From Streptomyces sp. CA-278952 (GTDB lineage: Bacteria; Actinomycetota; Actinomycetes; Streptomycetales; Streptomycetaceae): a stretch of DNA of 64,000 nt. Below, in pieces: positions 26,895 through 34,577 of this stretch. The notes under the pieces were generated by a model. It was not told where the DNA came from, ran no database searches, and saw nothing but the letters and a program-made list of their open reading frames with translations. How positions within the stretch are numbered: the stretch's first letter is position 1; each line of letters opens with the position of its first letter. The translations under genes and the position numbers were made by a program. The stretch spans positions 2,356,001 to 2,420,000 of the forward strand of contig NZ_CP112880.1 of NCBI RefSeq assembly GCF_028747205.1. Direction: 5' to 3'.

Positions 26895-27545
26895 TCAGAC
26901 GGGGGTGGCGTCGAGAGCGTGGCCCACCAGGGCGAGCAGCGACTCGACGACCGTGATCCTGTTACGAGCGTCCATGATCACTATCGGGACCTGCGGGGGT
27001 ACGGTCAGGGCCTCCCTGACGTCCTCCGCCTCGTAACCGGGCGTCCCCTCGAAGTGGTTGACGGCCACGATGTACGGCAGCCCGCAACTCTCGAAGTAGT
27101 CGAGCGCGGGGAAGCAGTCCTCCAGCCGCCGGGTGTCGGCGAGGACGACCGCGCCGATCGCCCCGCGGACCAGGTCGTCCCACATGAACCAGAAGCGCTG
27201 CTGGCCGGGGGTGCCGAAGACGTACAGGACGAGGTCGTCCTCCAGCGTGAGCCGGCCGAAGTCCATGGCCACGGTGGTGGTGGTCTTCTCGGGCGTCGCG
27301 GAGAGGTCGTCGGTCTCCTCGCTGGCCTGGGTCATCAGCGCTTCGGTCTGGAGCGGCGTGATCTCGGAGACCGAGCCGACGAACGTCGTCTTGCCGACGC
27401 CGAATCCGCCCGCCACCACGATCTTGGTGGCGGTGGGCGCGCGGGTGTGGTCGAGCTGCCAGGCCTGGAGGGACTCCTCGGCCTGTTCCCGGGGCCCCGG
27501 CTGGCGCGGGGCGAAGAGCGGCGCCTCAGAGACGGCGGAGTCCAT
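26895..27545 (-). CDS. cvnD: Conservon GTPase CvnD
   Basis: A small Ras/MglA-like GTPase of 216 residues. The P-loop GGFGVGKTTFVG lies at 46-57, a switch region (TTTTVAMDFGRL) is near 90 and VFGTPGQQRFWF is the G3 box; N-H-F-E replaces the usual N-K-x-D G4 box. In conservons CvnD works with CvnA-C in a membrane complex that resembles a GPCR/G-protein relay. The start is ATG at 27545, 20 bases inside cvnC, so the two are coupled. Confidence 0.94.
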   Translation of the reverse strand: MDSAVSEAPLFAPRQPGPREQAEESLQAWQLDHTRAPTATKIVVAGGFGVGKTTFVGSVSEITPLQTEALMTQASEETDDLSATPEKTTTTVAMDFGRLTLEDDLVLYVFGTPGQQRFWFMWDDLVRGAIGAVVLADTRRLEDCFPALDYFESCGLPYIVAVNHFEGTPGYEAEDVREALTVPPQVPIVIMDARNRITVVESLLALVGHALDATPV

Positions 27546-27942
27546 TGAGAACCCTTTCGAGCAGTGCGCGGTCGGGCTGACCGGCGCCGTGGCCGGTTCC
27601 GTACACGCGGATCTTTCCCTGGTCGGCCAAGTCGCTGAGCAGCACCCGGACGACTCCGAGCGGCATCTTCAACAGGGCCGAGATCTCCGCGACCGTACGC
27701 ATCCGGCGGCAGAGTTCGACGATGGCCCGGAGCTCGGGCATCACGCGCGAGGCGAGGTTCCCGTTGGTGAGCTCCCGGCGCTCGTCGGGTGCTTCGAGGG
27801 CCGCGACGAACGTCTCGACCAGCAGGACGTGCCCGAACCGGGTGCGACCGCCGGTGAGGGAGTACGGGCGGACCCGGGCGGGGCGTTTGTCCGCCCCCCG
27901 GACGGGGAGCCGGGGGGCGGGTTCTGCGGCGGCGGTGGTCAC
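27526..27942 (-). CDS. cvnC: Conservon DUF742 protein CvnC
   Basis: A 138-residue DUF742 protein. The typical RVRPYSLTGGRT motif lies near residue 23, followed by a winged-helix-like region (IVELCRRMRTVAEISALLKMP) and LVRVLLSDLA-type helices. It is the third component of the conservon and is thought to bind the other Cvn proteins. The ATG at 27942 overlaps the cvnB stop by four bases, and its own end overlaps cvnD. Confidence 0.93.
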   Translation of the reverse strand: MTTAAAEPAPRLPVRGADKRPARVRPYSLTGGRTRFGHVLLVETFVAALEAPDERRELTNGNLASRVMPELRAIVELCRRMRTVAEISALLKMPLGVVRVLLSDLADQGKIRVYGTGHGAGQPDRALLERVLNGLRRL

Positions 27943-28430
27943 AGGGCGCTCTCCATCGATGTGCGCAGCTCACTGCGGAGTTCGGGGGTGAGTACGTGTC
28001 CGGCCCGGCCGACGAAGAGGGCCATGTGGTAGGCGACGACGCTCATGTCGCAGTCCGGGGCGGCGTGGACGCCGAGGAGGGAGCCGTCGCTGATCGACAT
28101 GACGAAGACGCTGCCCTCGTCCATGGCGACCATCGTCTGTTTGACGCCGCCGCCGTCCATCAGCTTCGCGGCTCCGACGGTCAGCGAACCGATGCCGGAG
28201 ACGATCGTGGCCAGGTCGGCGCTGGAACCCCTGGGCCCGTCCGACGTCCCGGCGGCCGGTCCGGCCGCCTTCGCGGTCAGATGGCCGGGGTCGGAGGAGA
28301 GCAGCATCAGACCGTCGGACGAGACGACGGTGACCGAGTGGACCCCTGGCACCTCCTCCACGAGATTGCTCAGCAACCAGTGAAGGTTCCGGGCTTCGGT
28401 ACTCAGCCCGAATGTGCTGGGCGCAGTCAA
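27939..28430 (-). CDS. cvnB: Conservon roadblock/LC7 protein CvnB
   Basis: A 163-residue roadblock/LC7-domain protein (LLSNLVEEVPGVHSVTVVSSDG, MVAMDEGSVFVMSISDGSLLGV). Roadblock proteins serve as GTPase regulators or scaffolds; in conservons CvnB pairs with CvnD. An Ala/Gly-rich loop at about 50-70 interrupts the domain. The start at 28430 overlaps the cvnA stop by four bases and the end overlaps cvnC by four, so the operon is tightly coupled. Confidence 0.93.
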   Translation of the reverse strand: MTAPSTFGLSTEARNLHWLLSNLVEEVPGVHSVTVVSSDGLMLLSSDPGHLTAKAAGPAAGTSDGPRGSSADLATIVSGIGSLTVGAAKLMDGGGVKQTMVAMDEGSVFVMSISDGSLLGVHAAPDCDMSVVAYHMALFVGRAGHVLTPELRSELRTSMESAL

Positions 28431-31400
28431 CTGCGTGCCTCCTCGACTGTGTCCCCCGTCTCTTCGTTCCGGCCGTCCGCCCGGCCGCCGGTCTCGGCGG
28501 CCCGTGCGGTCCTTGCGTCACGTGGATCCTGTGCGGCGCCTGTGGCGTGTGCGGTGGTGGTCTCGTGCCCCGTACGCCCGGTGGGTACGCCCCCGGGGCC
28601 GGCGACGGTGATCCCGCCGGTCTCGGCGATCTCCGCCTCGACGTCGCGCCGGCCTTCGTTGGCCGCCTGGTGGAAGCTGCCGAGCCGGCGGCGCAGGGCG
28701 TCCCGGTCGAGGCTGCCGGTGCGCCCGGGGGCGGGGGTCGCGTCGGGCCGGACCACCTTGGGGGTGCGCTTCGGCAGCCCCTTGTCGGTGATCCGCGCCG
28801 CCTCGGGGCGGCGGGGGCCGGGGACGGTGTCGGCGGGGGCGGGGGCGGGGGCCGCTTCGGCGTGGGGCGCGGGGCGGACCGCGGGGCCCTCCGGGTTCTG
28901 GTCCCCCGGGCCGGTCTCGGCGGGGCGCTCGTGGCGGTCCGGGCCGATCGCGTACGGGCCGGCGGCGCCCGGCACGGCGGGGGTGTCCACTCCGGCCGGG
29001 ATGTCCGGAGCCGTGGGGGCCACCGGGTCGGCGGGGGCGGGGGGAGGCTTCGGGAGCCGGACCTGCAAGGTGATCTCGGAGTCCGGGTCGGCTCCGGACC
29101 CGTCTTCGGTACCGGTACCGGTACCGGTACCGGTACCGGTACCGGTACCGGCTTCGGCCCCGGCCCCGGCCTCCGCGACCGGCTGCCGCGCGTCCTGCTG
29201 CTGCTCCTGCTCCTGCGGCGGTACGGCGGTGGCTTCCGCGTCCTCGTCGGGCGCCGTGTCCTCGGCAGCCGCGTTCTCGGCAGCCGCGTTCTCGCGGATC
29301 GTCCGCTCGGCGGCGACGATCAGCGGGTCGACGGCGGGCAGGCGCTCGGCGTCCGCCTCGGGGGCGCTCTCCGCTTCCGGGTCCGACGCCGCCCCGGGCT
29401 CCGGAGTCGGTGCCGTGGCCGGCGTCGGCTCGGCTTCGGCGGGCGTACCGGGCGTGGACGCCGAGGGAGGCAGCGGTGAACGGCTGGGCAGGGCGTTGGA
29501 GTTCGCCTCCGCCACCGAGCCCGGGAGGTTGAGCGTGGGCGCGTCACCGGGAAGCTGCACGGCGGGCGGCGAGGAGGCGGGCAAGGAGTTGGGCAGCAGG
29601 GCGCCCGGCAGAACGACGACGGCCGTCACACCACTCCCCTTCTGCTCGCGCAGCTGGACCCGCACTCCGTGCCGGGCGGCCAGCAACGACGTGACCTGGA
29701 GGCCGAGTCCGGCCCCGGTCATGTCGATGTGCCGCTCGCCCGGCTCGAACGAGGCCGGGTCGGCCAGCCTGGCATTGAGTTCGCCCATCCGGACCGTCGA
29801 CATGCCGATGCCCGCGTCCGACACGGAGAGCATCACCTCGCCGCTCTCCAGCAGCCAGCCGGACAGCTCGACCTGTGAGTCGGGCGGCGAGAAGGAGGTC
29901 GCGTTCTCCAGGAGTTCGGCGAGGAGGTGGCTGAGATCGTCGGCGGCGAACCCGGCGATCTGGGCGTGCGGCGGCAGGGACTGGATGGTGACCCGCTCGT
30001 ACCGCTCGATCTCGCTGACGGCCGCGCGCGCCACGTCGACCAGCGGGATCGGCCCGGCGTGGCCGTGGCCGTGCTCGGCGCCGGCGAGGACGAGCATGTT
30101 CTCGCTGTGGCGGCGCATGACCGTGGCCATGTGATCCAGCTTGAACAGGGTGGCCAGGCGCTCCGGGTCCTGCTCGCGCTCCTCCAGGCCCTCGATGACG
30201 CCGAGCTGCCGCTCGACCAGTCCGAGGGTGCGCAGGGAGAGGTTGACGAAGGTGTGGTTGACCGTGTTCCGCAGCTGCTCCAGCTGGGTGGCCAGCTCGG
30301 TGGCCTGCGTCTGGAGTCCGGCCCGCTGGGCGACGAGCGTCTCGCGGCCCTCGATCAGCTTGGAGCGTTCGCCGGACAGGCTCTCGACGCGTCCCCCGAG
30401 GTCCTGGTGGAGGGTGGTGAGCCTGCCGTGCAGGGAGTTCATCGACCGGACGACCTGGGCGAACTCGTCGTTGCGGCCGGTGTAGCGGACCGGTTCGGCG
30501 CCCTCGGGGTCCTCGGCGAGGCGCGCGGCGCCGATGCGCAGGACGGCGAGCGGCTGGGTGAGGGTGCGGGCGACGGCGGTGGAGACTCCGACGGCGAGCA
30601 GGAAGCAGCCGCCGAGCAGGGCGATGCTCAGTTCCAGGGCGGTGACGTCGTCGTCGCGGAGGCCCTCCAGGTGCTGGACCTGGCCGGTGGTCAGGGCCGA
30701 CTCGACGCTGCGCATCCGGTCGACGCGGGCGGAGAGCGCGGCCTCCAGCTTCTTGGGGCTGATCCCGCGCTCCGCCTCCGACAGCTCGGGGCGGTCGGTG
30801 AGGCGGGTGAGGTACTTCTCCGCGTTGTTGACCTCGGATCCGGTGACGGTGGCGGAGAGCTTGTCGCGGGCCTCCGGGTCCGCCGCCTGGTCGAAGTCGG
30901 CCAGCGCGGCCAGCTCCCGGACGCGGGCCTGCTGGGCGGCGGCGCTCAGCTCGTCGCGTTCGCGGCCGGCCCGGGTGTCGCCCTCGTCCTCGGTCGCCAC
31001 GGGGAGCCCGGTGAAGGGGTCCGGCTGAGTGGTCGGCTCGGGGCTCGGCACGGCGAGCGCGGCGAGGAGGAGCCCGCGGGTGGCGGAGGCCTGTTCGGAC
31101 GCGCCGCCGAGGGTCACCGGGGCCCGGGTGGCGTCGGCGGCGCGCGGCGGGGTCTTCTCCGCCAGTTCGGCGGCGATGCCGTGCAGCTTGGCGATGACGT
31201 CGGAGTACGCCTGGTGCGCCTGAAGGGCCGAGCCCTTGCCGGTCAGCGCTTCACGGCGCAGCGAGGGAACCGCCGAGAGGTCGCGGCGCAGGGCCGCGGA
31301 GGCCGCCTCGTGGATCTCGTCGATCTGCTGGTCGACGCGGGTGGTGCGGGCGGTGCGGTTCTTCGCGCCGTCGTCATCCTTCTCGTCGCGGCCGTCGGCG

Positions 31401-31714
31401 ATGTACGCGGTGACGGCGTCGCGCTCGTCGGCGAGGGAGTGCCCGAGGACGACCGCCTGCTGGTTCAGCTCGGCGAGGGTGACCAGCCGCTGGGACTCGG
31501 TCAGATCGGCGGAGGCCCCGAGCACGGCGGGGGCGCCCGCCGCTATGACGATGACGCCGACGACCGCGACTCCGGCGACCAGTCGGCTGCGCACCCGCAC
31601 GGTCCGCTTGTCCGCGCCCGGAGCCGGAGGCGTCGCCCCGGAACCGTCGCGCGTCGTGCCCTTGCTCCGCGGCCGCTTCTTCTGCACCGGTGCTCGCAAT
31701 CTTGACTCGTCCAC
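28427..31714 (-). CDS. cvnA: Conservon sensor histidine-kinase-like protein CvnA
   Basis: A 1095-residue membrane protein, first gene of the conservon. One helix at about 44-66 (VVGVIVIAAGAPAVLGA), a large extracytoplasmic region (nitrate-sensor-like) to about 360, a second helix (SIALLGGCFLLAVGVSTAVA), HAMP, a coiled region and a GHKL ATPase domain (about 560-700; ENATSF, GAGLGLQV). There is no clear phospho-acceptor H-box. The last 380 residues are low-complexity Pro/Ala/Glu and hold a (Gly-Thr)7 run. The start is GTG at 31714, where the ribosome site is weak (CAAGG touching the start), so an internal start is possible. Confidence 0.9.
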   Translation of the reverse strand: MDESRLRAPVQKKRPRSKGTTRDGSGATPPAPGADKRTVRVRSRLVAGVAVVGVIVIAAGAPAVLGASADLTESQRLVTLAELNQQAVVLGHSLADERDAVTAYIADGRDEKDDDGAKNRTARTTRVDQQIDEIHEAASAALRRDLSAVPSLRREALTGKGSALQAHQAYSDVIAKLHGIAAELAEKTPPRAADATRAPVTLGGASEQASATRGLLLAALAVPSPEPTTQPDPFTGLPVATEDEGDTRAGRERDELSAAAQQARVRELAALADFDQAADPEARDKLSATVTGSEVNNAEKYLTRLTDRPELSEAERGISPKKLEAALSARVDRMRSVESALTTGQVQHLEGLRDDDVTALELSIALLGGCFLLAVGVSTAVARTLTQPLAVLRIGAARLAEDPEGAEPVRYTGRNDEFAQVVRSMNSLHGRLTTLHQDLGGRVESLSGERSKLIEGRETLVAQRAGLQTQATELATQLEQLRNTVNHTFVNLSLRTLGLVERQLGVIEGLEEREQDPERLATLFKLDHMATVMRRHSENMLVLAGAEHGHGHAGPIPLVDVARAAVSEIERYERVTIQSLPPHAQIAGFAADDLSHLLAELLENATSFSPPDSQVELSGWLLESGEVMLSVSDAGIGMSTVRMGELNARLADPASFEPGERHIDMTGAGLGLQVTSLLAARHGVRVQLREQKGSGVTAVVVLPGALLPNSLPASSPPAVQLPGDAPTLNLPGSVAEANSNALPSRSPLPPSASTPGTPAEAEPTPATAPTPEPGAASDPEAESAPEADAERLPAVDPLIVAAERTIRENAAAENAAAEDTAPDEDAEATAVPPQEQEQQQDARQPVAEAGAGAEAGTGTGTGTGTGTGTEDGSGADPDSEITLQVRLPKPPPAPADPVAPTAPDIPAGVDTPAVPGAAGPYAIGPDRHERPAETGPGDQNPEGPAVRPAPHAEAAPAPAPADTVPGPRRPEAARITDKGLPKRTPKVVRPDATPAPGRTGSLDRDALRRRLGSFHQAANEGRRDVEAEIAETGGITVAGPGGVPTGRTGHETTTAHATGAAQDPRDARTARAAETGGRADGRNEETGDTVEEARS
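29108..29149. repeat. Seven tandem copies of the palindrome GGTACC
   Basis: Seven uninterrupted 6-bp units GGTACC fill 29108-29149 and encode (Gly-Thr)7 in the CvnA tail. Each unit is itself a palindrome, so the block can fold on either strand and is a likely slippage site; frame is kept whatever the number. Confidence 0.95.
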
Positions 31715-32050
31715 CCTTGAAGCAGAGGTGACGCACGGTCACATGGAAGGGCGCCCCGCTCCTGGTACGGCTTCTGACCATTCCAGCGCTTTTGCGAGGG
31801 GGGCGCGCATCAACCGCTCCGCCACTCGAAGGAGTGAACATCACTCTGGAGTTGGCGAACAAGTCTCCCCTGGTGCGCCCCTGACCATGCGTGGACCGTG
31901 GGGTGGAACTTCCGCTCCGCCTTTGGCAGGATGCCCGCCCGCATCGGTCCGGAGCCGCCCCTTCCGCCCCGCGCGCCCGCGTTGACCTGCTGGTACAGGC
32001 CATTTCCGGTCGCATGGGGAGAAGGTGAAGGGCTCGTGCAGACTGGCGGT
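31715..32050. other. Divergent gap between cvnA and the PP2C-like gene
   Basis: This 336-bp non-coding stretch must hold the conservon promoter. An inverted repeat GTGAC-N5-GTCAC lies at 31728-31742, 14 bp upstream of the cvnA start, and could be an operator. No convincing -10/-35 pair was found, and I see no other gene. Confidence 0.5.
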
Positions 32051-32845
32051 ATGCGCATCGAACTCGCCACCGCGCCCGGAAGCCCCGAACGCCCCAACGA
32101 GGACTGGGTCTCCGGAGCCCTTCCCGCGTCCGGCCAGGGCGGTGTGCTGGTCCTGCTCGACGGCGTCACCCCGCCGCCGGGGGACGACGGCTGTGTGCAC
32201 TCGGTCCCGTGGTTCACCGCACGGCTCGGCGGCGCGCTGGTGGAACTGTCCGGTTCCCGCCCCGACCTGACCCTGACAGAGGTCCTGGCCGAGGCCATCT
32301 CCCGTACAGCCGACACGCATCGAGTCACCTGTGACCTTTCTCACGTACGTACGCCTCAGGCGACCGTGATTCTGGCACGTTGGGACGAACACGCGGTCGA
32401 GCACCTGGTGCTCTCCGACTCGGCCCTGCTGCTGGAGTCCCCCGACGGCACGGTCCGGGCGGTCCTCGACGACCGGCTGGACCGGCTGCCGCCGGGCTCG
32501 CTCGCCTCGAACGAGATCGCCGATGCCACGGTGCGCAACAAGGAGGGCGGCTTCTTCACCGCCGCCGCCGATCCGTCGGTGGCGGCGCGCGCGGTGACGG
32601 GCAGGACCCCGGCGGCCGGCGTCCGGGCCCTCGCCGCGCTCACGGACGGCGCGACCCGGTGGACGGAGGTGTTCGGCGAGGGCGACTGGACGGACGCGCT
32701 GGGGCTGCTGCGGAAGGCCGGGCCGCAGGGCCTGATCGACCGGGTGCGGGAGCTGGAGGACGCCGACGCGGCGGCCGGGCGCGTACGGCTGCGGCACGGC
32801 AAGACGCACGACGACGCCACCGCGCTCCTGGTGGAGCTGGGCTGA
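32051..32845 (+). CDS. PP2C-like protein phosphatase domain protein
   Basis: A 264-residue protein with diverged PP2C (PPM) blocks: RPNEDW near the N-terminus, LVLLDGVTPP (metal-binding Asp), LVLSDSALLL and LAALTDGATRW. The metal-binding Asp residues of the family are partly kept, so activity is plausible but unproven. The ATG at 32051 gives the start MRIELATAPGS; a GTG at 32036 with GAAGG upstream would add five residues. It may dephosphorylate targets of the Ser/Thr kinases nearby, which is inference. Confidence 0.75.
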   Translation: MRIELATAPGSPERPNEDWVSGALPASGQGGVLVLLDGVTPPPGDDGCVHSVPWFTARLGGALVELSGSRPDLTLTEVLAEAISRTADTHRVTCDLSHVRTPQATVILARWDEHAVEHLVLSDSALLLESPDGTVRAVLDDRLDRLPPGSLASNEIADATVRNKEGGFFTAAADPSVAARAVTGRTPAAGVRALAALTDGATRWTEVFGEGDWTDALGLLRKAGPQGLIDRVRELEDADAAAGRVRLRHGKTHDDATALLVELG

Positions 32846-32873
32846 GCGCGACGGCGGCGGGCGGCGGGCGGGC

Positions 32874-33356
32874 TCAGCTCTCGGCGCGGGCGTTCAGCTG
32901 GTGCAGGAGCCGGGCCAGCTCGGCGACCTCGGCCCGGTCCCAGTCGGCCAGTTTGCGCACGTAGCGCCCCCGGCGGGCGTCCCGGACGCTGCGGAAGCGG
33001 GCCAGGCCGTCGTCGGTGAGGTGGACGAGCCAGGCCCGCCCGTCGGCCGGGTCGGGTTCGCGGGTCACCAGCCCGAGGTTCTCCAGGGAGTGCAACTGGC
33101 GGCTCATGGTGGCCTTGCCGACGCCGAAGTAGGCGGCCAGCTCGGTGGCCCGCTGACGGCCCGCCGCCTCCAGACGGACGAGCAGGCCGTAGGCGGCGGG
33201 CTCCAGTTCGGGGTGGACCTCCCGGGCCATGTCGCCCGAGGTGGCGCGCGCCCGGCGCAGGAACACGGCCAACTCGCGCTCCAGTGCCAGAAATTCGTGG
33301 TCCACACCACTTCCGTCCGTCGCGCCCGGCTCCGGCCCGCTGTCGTTCCCGCGCAC
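32874..33356 (-). CDS. MarR-family regulator
   Basis: A 160-residue winged-helix repressor. The MarR pattern is clear: RATELAAYFGVGKATMSRQLHSLENLGLVTREPDP with the wing DPADGRAWLVHLTDDG. GTG at 33356 is chosen because GAGGGG lies about seven bases upstream on the minus strand; the open frame runs further up but without MarR-like sequence. It converges with the PP2C-like gene and is divergent from the deacetylase gene. An AT-rich palindrome in that gap (33626-33642) is a candidate operator. Confidence 0.88.
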   Translation of the reverse strand: MRGNDSGPEPGATDGSGVDHEFLALERELAVFLRRARATSGDMAREVHPELEPAAYGLLVRLEAAGRQRATELAAYFGVGKATMSRQLHSLENLGLVTREPDPADGRAWLVHLTDDGLARFRSVRDARRGRYVRKLADWDRAEVAELARLLHQLNARAES

Positions 33357-33711
33357 GTCAGTACCCCTCGTACGGTTTCCTGCCGATGAAAGTCTCTTCC
33401 GCGACCGGTCAACGCCGCAGTTCGGCCAGTATTTCGCAGGAGTAGACCAACGGCGGCGGCCTGGCCCTCTTCCGCACCCCGGGTCCCGGCCTCGGCCAGG
33501 CGACGGGCGGAAGGGGTGCACCGGCAACAACGCGGGCTTCGGCAGCCCCGAACCGCTGCGGGTGGCCCGGTACAACACGACCGTCGGTCGGTGAGCCGCC
33601 GGCCGAGTAGGGGCCACTCCCCCTCTATACACTCCATGTATACACGTTAGGTATAGTCCTCTTCGTGCCGCACACCTGTGCGGGACTTCCCGCACAGAGG
33701 AGTGATGCGTC
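33357..33711. other. Divergent gap between the MarR and deacetylase genes
   Basis: This 355-bp gap holds the palindrome at 33626-33642 and an AT-rich run just upstream of the deacetylase start. The left 200 bp are GC-rich with no gene-like frame and no clear signal. Confidence 0.5.
33626..33642. promoter_or_regulatory. AT-rich inverted repeat upstream of the deacetylase gene
   Basis: TATACA (33626-33631), five bases, TGTATA (33637-33642), followed by GTTAGGTATAG: an AT island in GC-rich DNA, about 70 bp before the deacetylase start. TATAC also occurs as a direct repeat. It is compatible with a MarR-type operator and/or a -10 region. Confidence 0.6.
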
Positions 33712-34476
33712 GTGCCCAGAGAGATGCCGTTGTCCAAGATCGGGTTGACCGCCGCGCTGGTGACGGCGCTCACACTGACGTTGGGCGGCTGCTCCATGGA
33801 CACCACGGCGCCGGGCTCGGCACGCGGCGAGGCGGCCTCCGACGCCAAGGGCTCGTTCGGGCCGGTGGACTGCCGCAAGGCCAAGTGCATCGCCCTGACC
33901 TTCGACGCGGGTCCGGGCAAGGACACGCCGAGGCTGCTGGACATCCTCGAGGAGAAGAAGGTGCACGCCACCTTCTTCCTGCTGGGCAAGCACCACGTCA
34001 TCAAGCACCCCGACGTGGTGCAGCGCATCGAGGACGAGGGCCACGAGGTCGCCAACCACACCTGGACGCACAAGGTGCTGACCGACCAGAAGCCGGACGA
34101 GATACGCGCCGAGCTGGAGAAGACGCAGCTGGCCATCGAGAAGATCACCGGCAAGAAGCCCCGGCTGATGCGCCCGCCGCAGGGCCGCACCGACGACACG
34201 GTCTCGGACATCAGCAAGAACCTGGGGCTCTCCCAGGTGCTGTGGAGCGCCACCGCCAAGGACTACTCCACGAACGACTCCGCGCTGATCAAGAAGCGGA
34301 TCCTGGACCAGGCGAGCAAGGACGGCATCATCCTGCTGCACGACATCTACAAGGGCACCGTCCCCGCCGTGCCCGGGATCATCGACGCGCTCCAGAAGGA
34401 CGGCTACACCTTCGTGACCGTCCCCGAGCTGATGGCCCCGGCCGTGCCGGAGCCGGGCACGATCTACCGCCCCTGA
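33712..34476 (+). CDS. Lipoprotein polysaccharide deacetylase (NodB/CE4)
   Basis: A 254-residue CE4 family enzyme anchored outside the membrane. A lipobox (LGGC) at about 24-27 follows a signal peptide. NodB motifs: LTFDAGPG, HTWTH (metal-binding His pair), RPPQG and LLHD near the end. The first motif normally reads TFDDGP; the second Asp (a metal ligand) is Ala here, which should weaken or change metal binding. GTG at 33712 follows AGAGGAG at good spacing. Likely substrate is cell-wall peptidoglycan or another GlcNAc polymer. Confidence 0.9.
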   Translation: MPREMPLSKIGLTAALVTALTLTLGGCSMDTTAPGSARGEAASDAKGSFGPVDCRKAKCIALTFDAGPGKDTPRLLDILEEKKVHATFFLLGKHHVIKHPDVVQRIEDEGHEVANHTWTHKVLTDQKPDEIRAELEKTQLAIEKITGKKPRLMRPPQGRTDDTVSDISKNLGLSQVLWSATAKDYSTNDSALIKKRILDQASKDGIILLHDIYKGTVPAVPGIIDALQKDGYTFVTVPELMAPAVPEPGTIYRP

Positions 34477-34497
34477 CCGGCCCGCGCGGCACGCGGA

Positions 34498-34531
34498 ACG
34501 GCCCGCCCCCGTTGACTCGGGAGCGGGCCGT
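34498..34531. terminator. Hairpin between deacetylase and lon
   Basis: ACGGCCCGC (34498-34506) and GCGGGCCGT (34523-34531) form a perfect 9-bp stem between these convergent genes, 22 bases after the deacetylase stop. Confidence 0.65.
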
Positions 34532-34577
34532 CCGTACCGGTCGCGTGCCTGCCACCGCGCCCGTCACAGCGTGACGG

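Noticed and set aside
29108-29149. Possible CRISPR or regulatory array at the GGTACC repeats
   Set aside because: The units are contiguous 6-bp copies inside a coding region with no spacers.
32874-34259. 461-residue extension of the MarR frame
   Set aside because: The part beyond 33356 is antisense to the deacetylase and has no MarR-like sequence.
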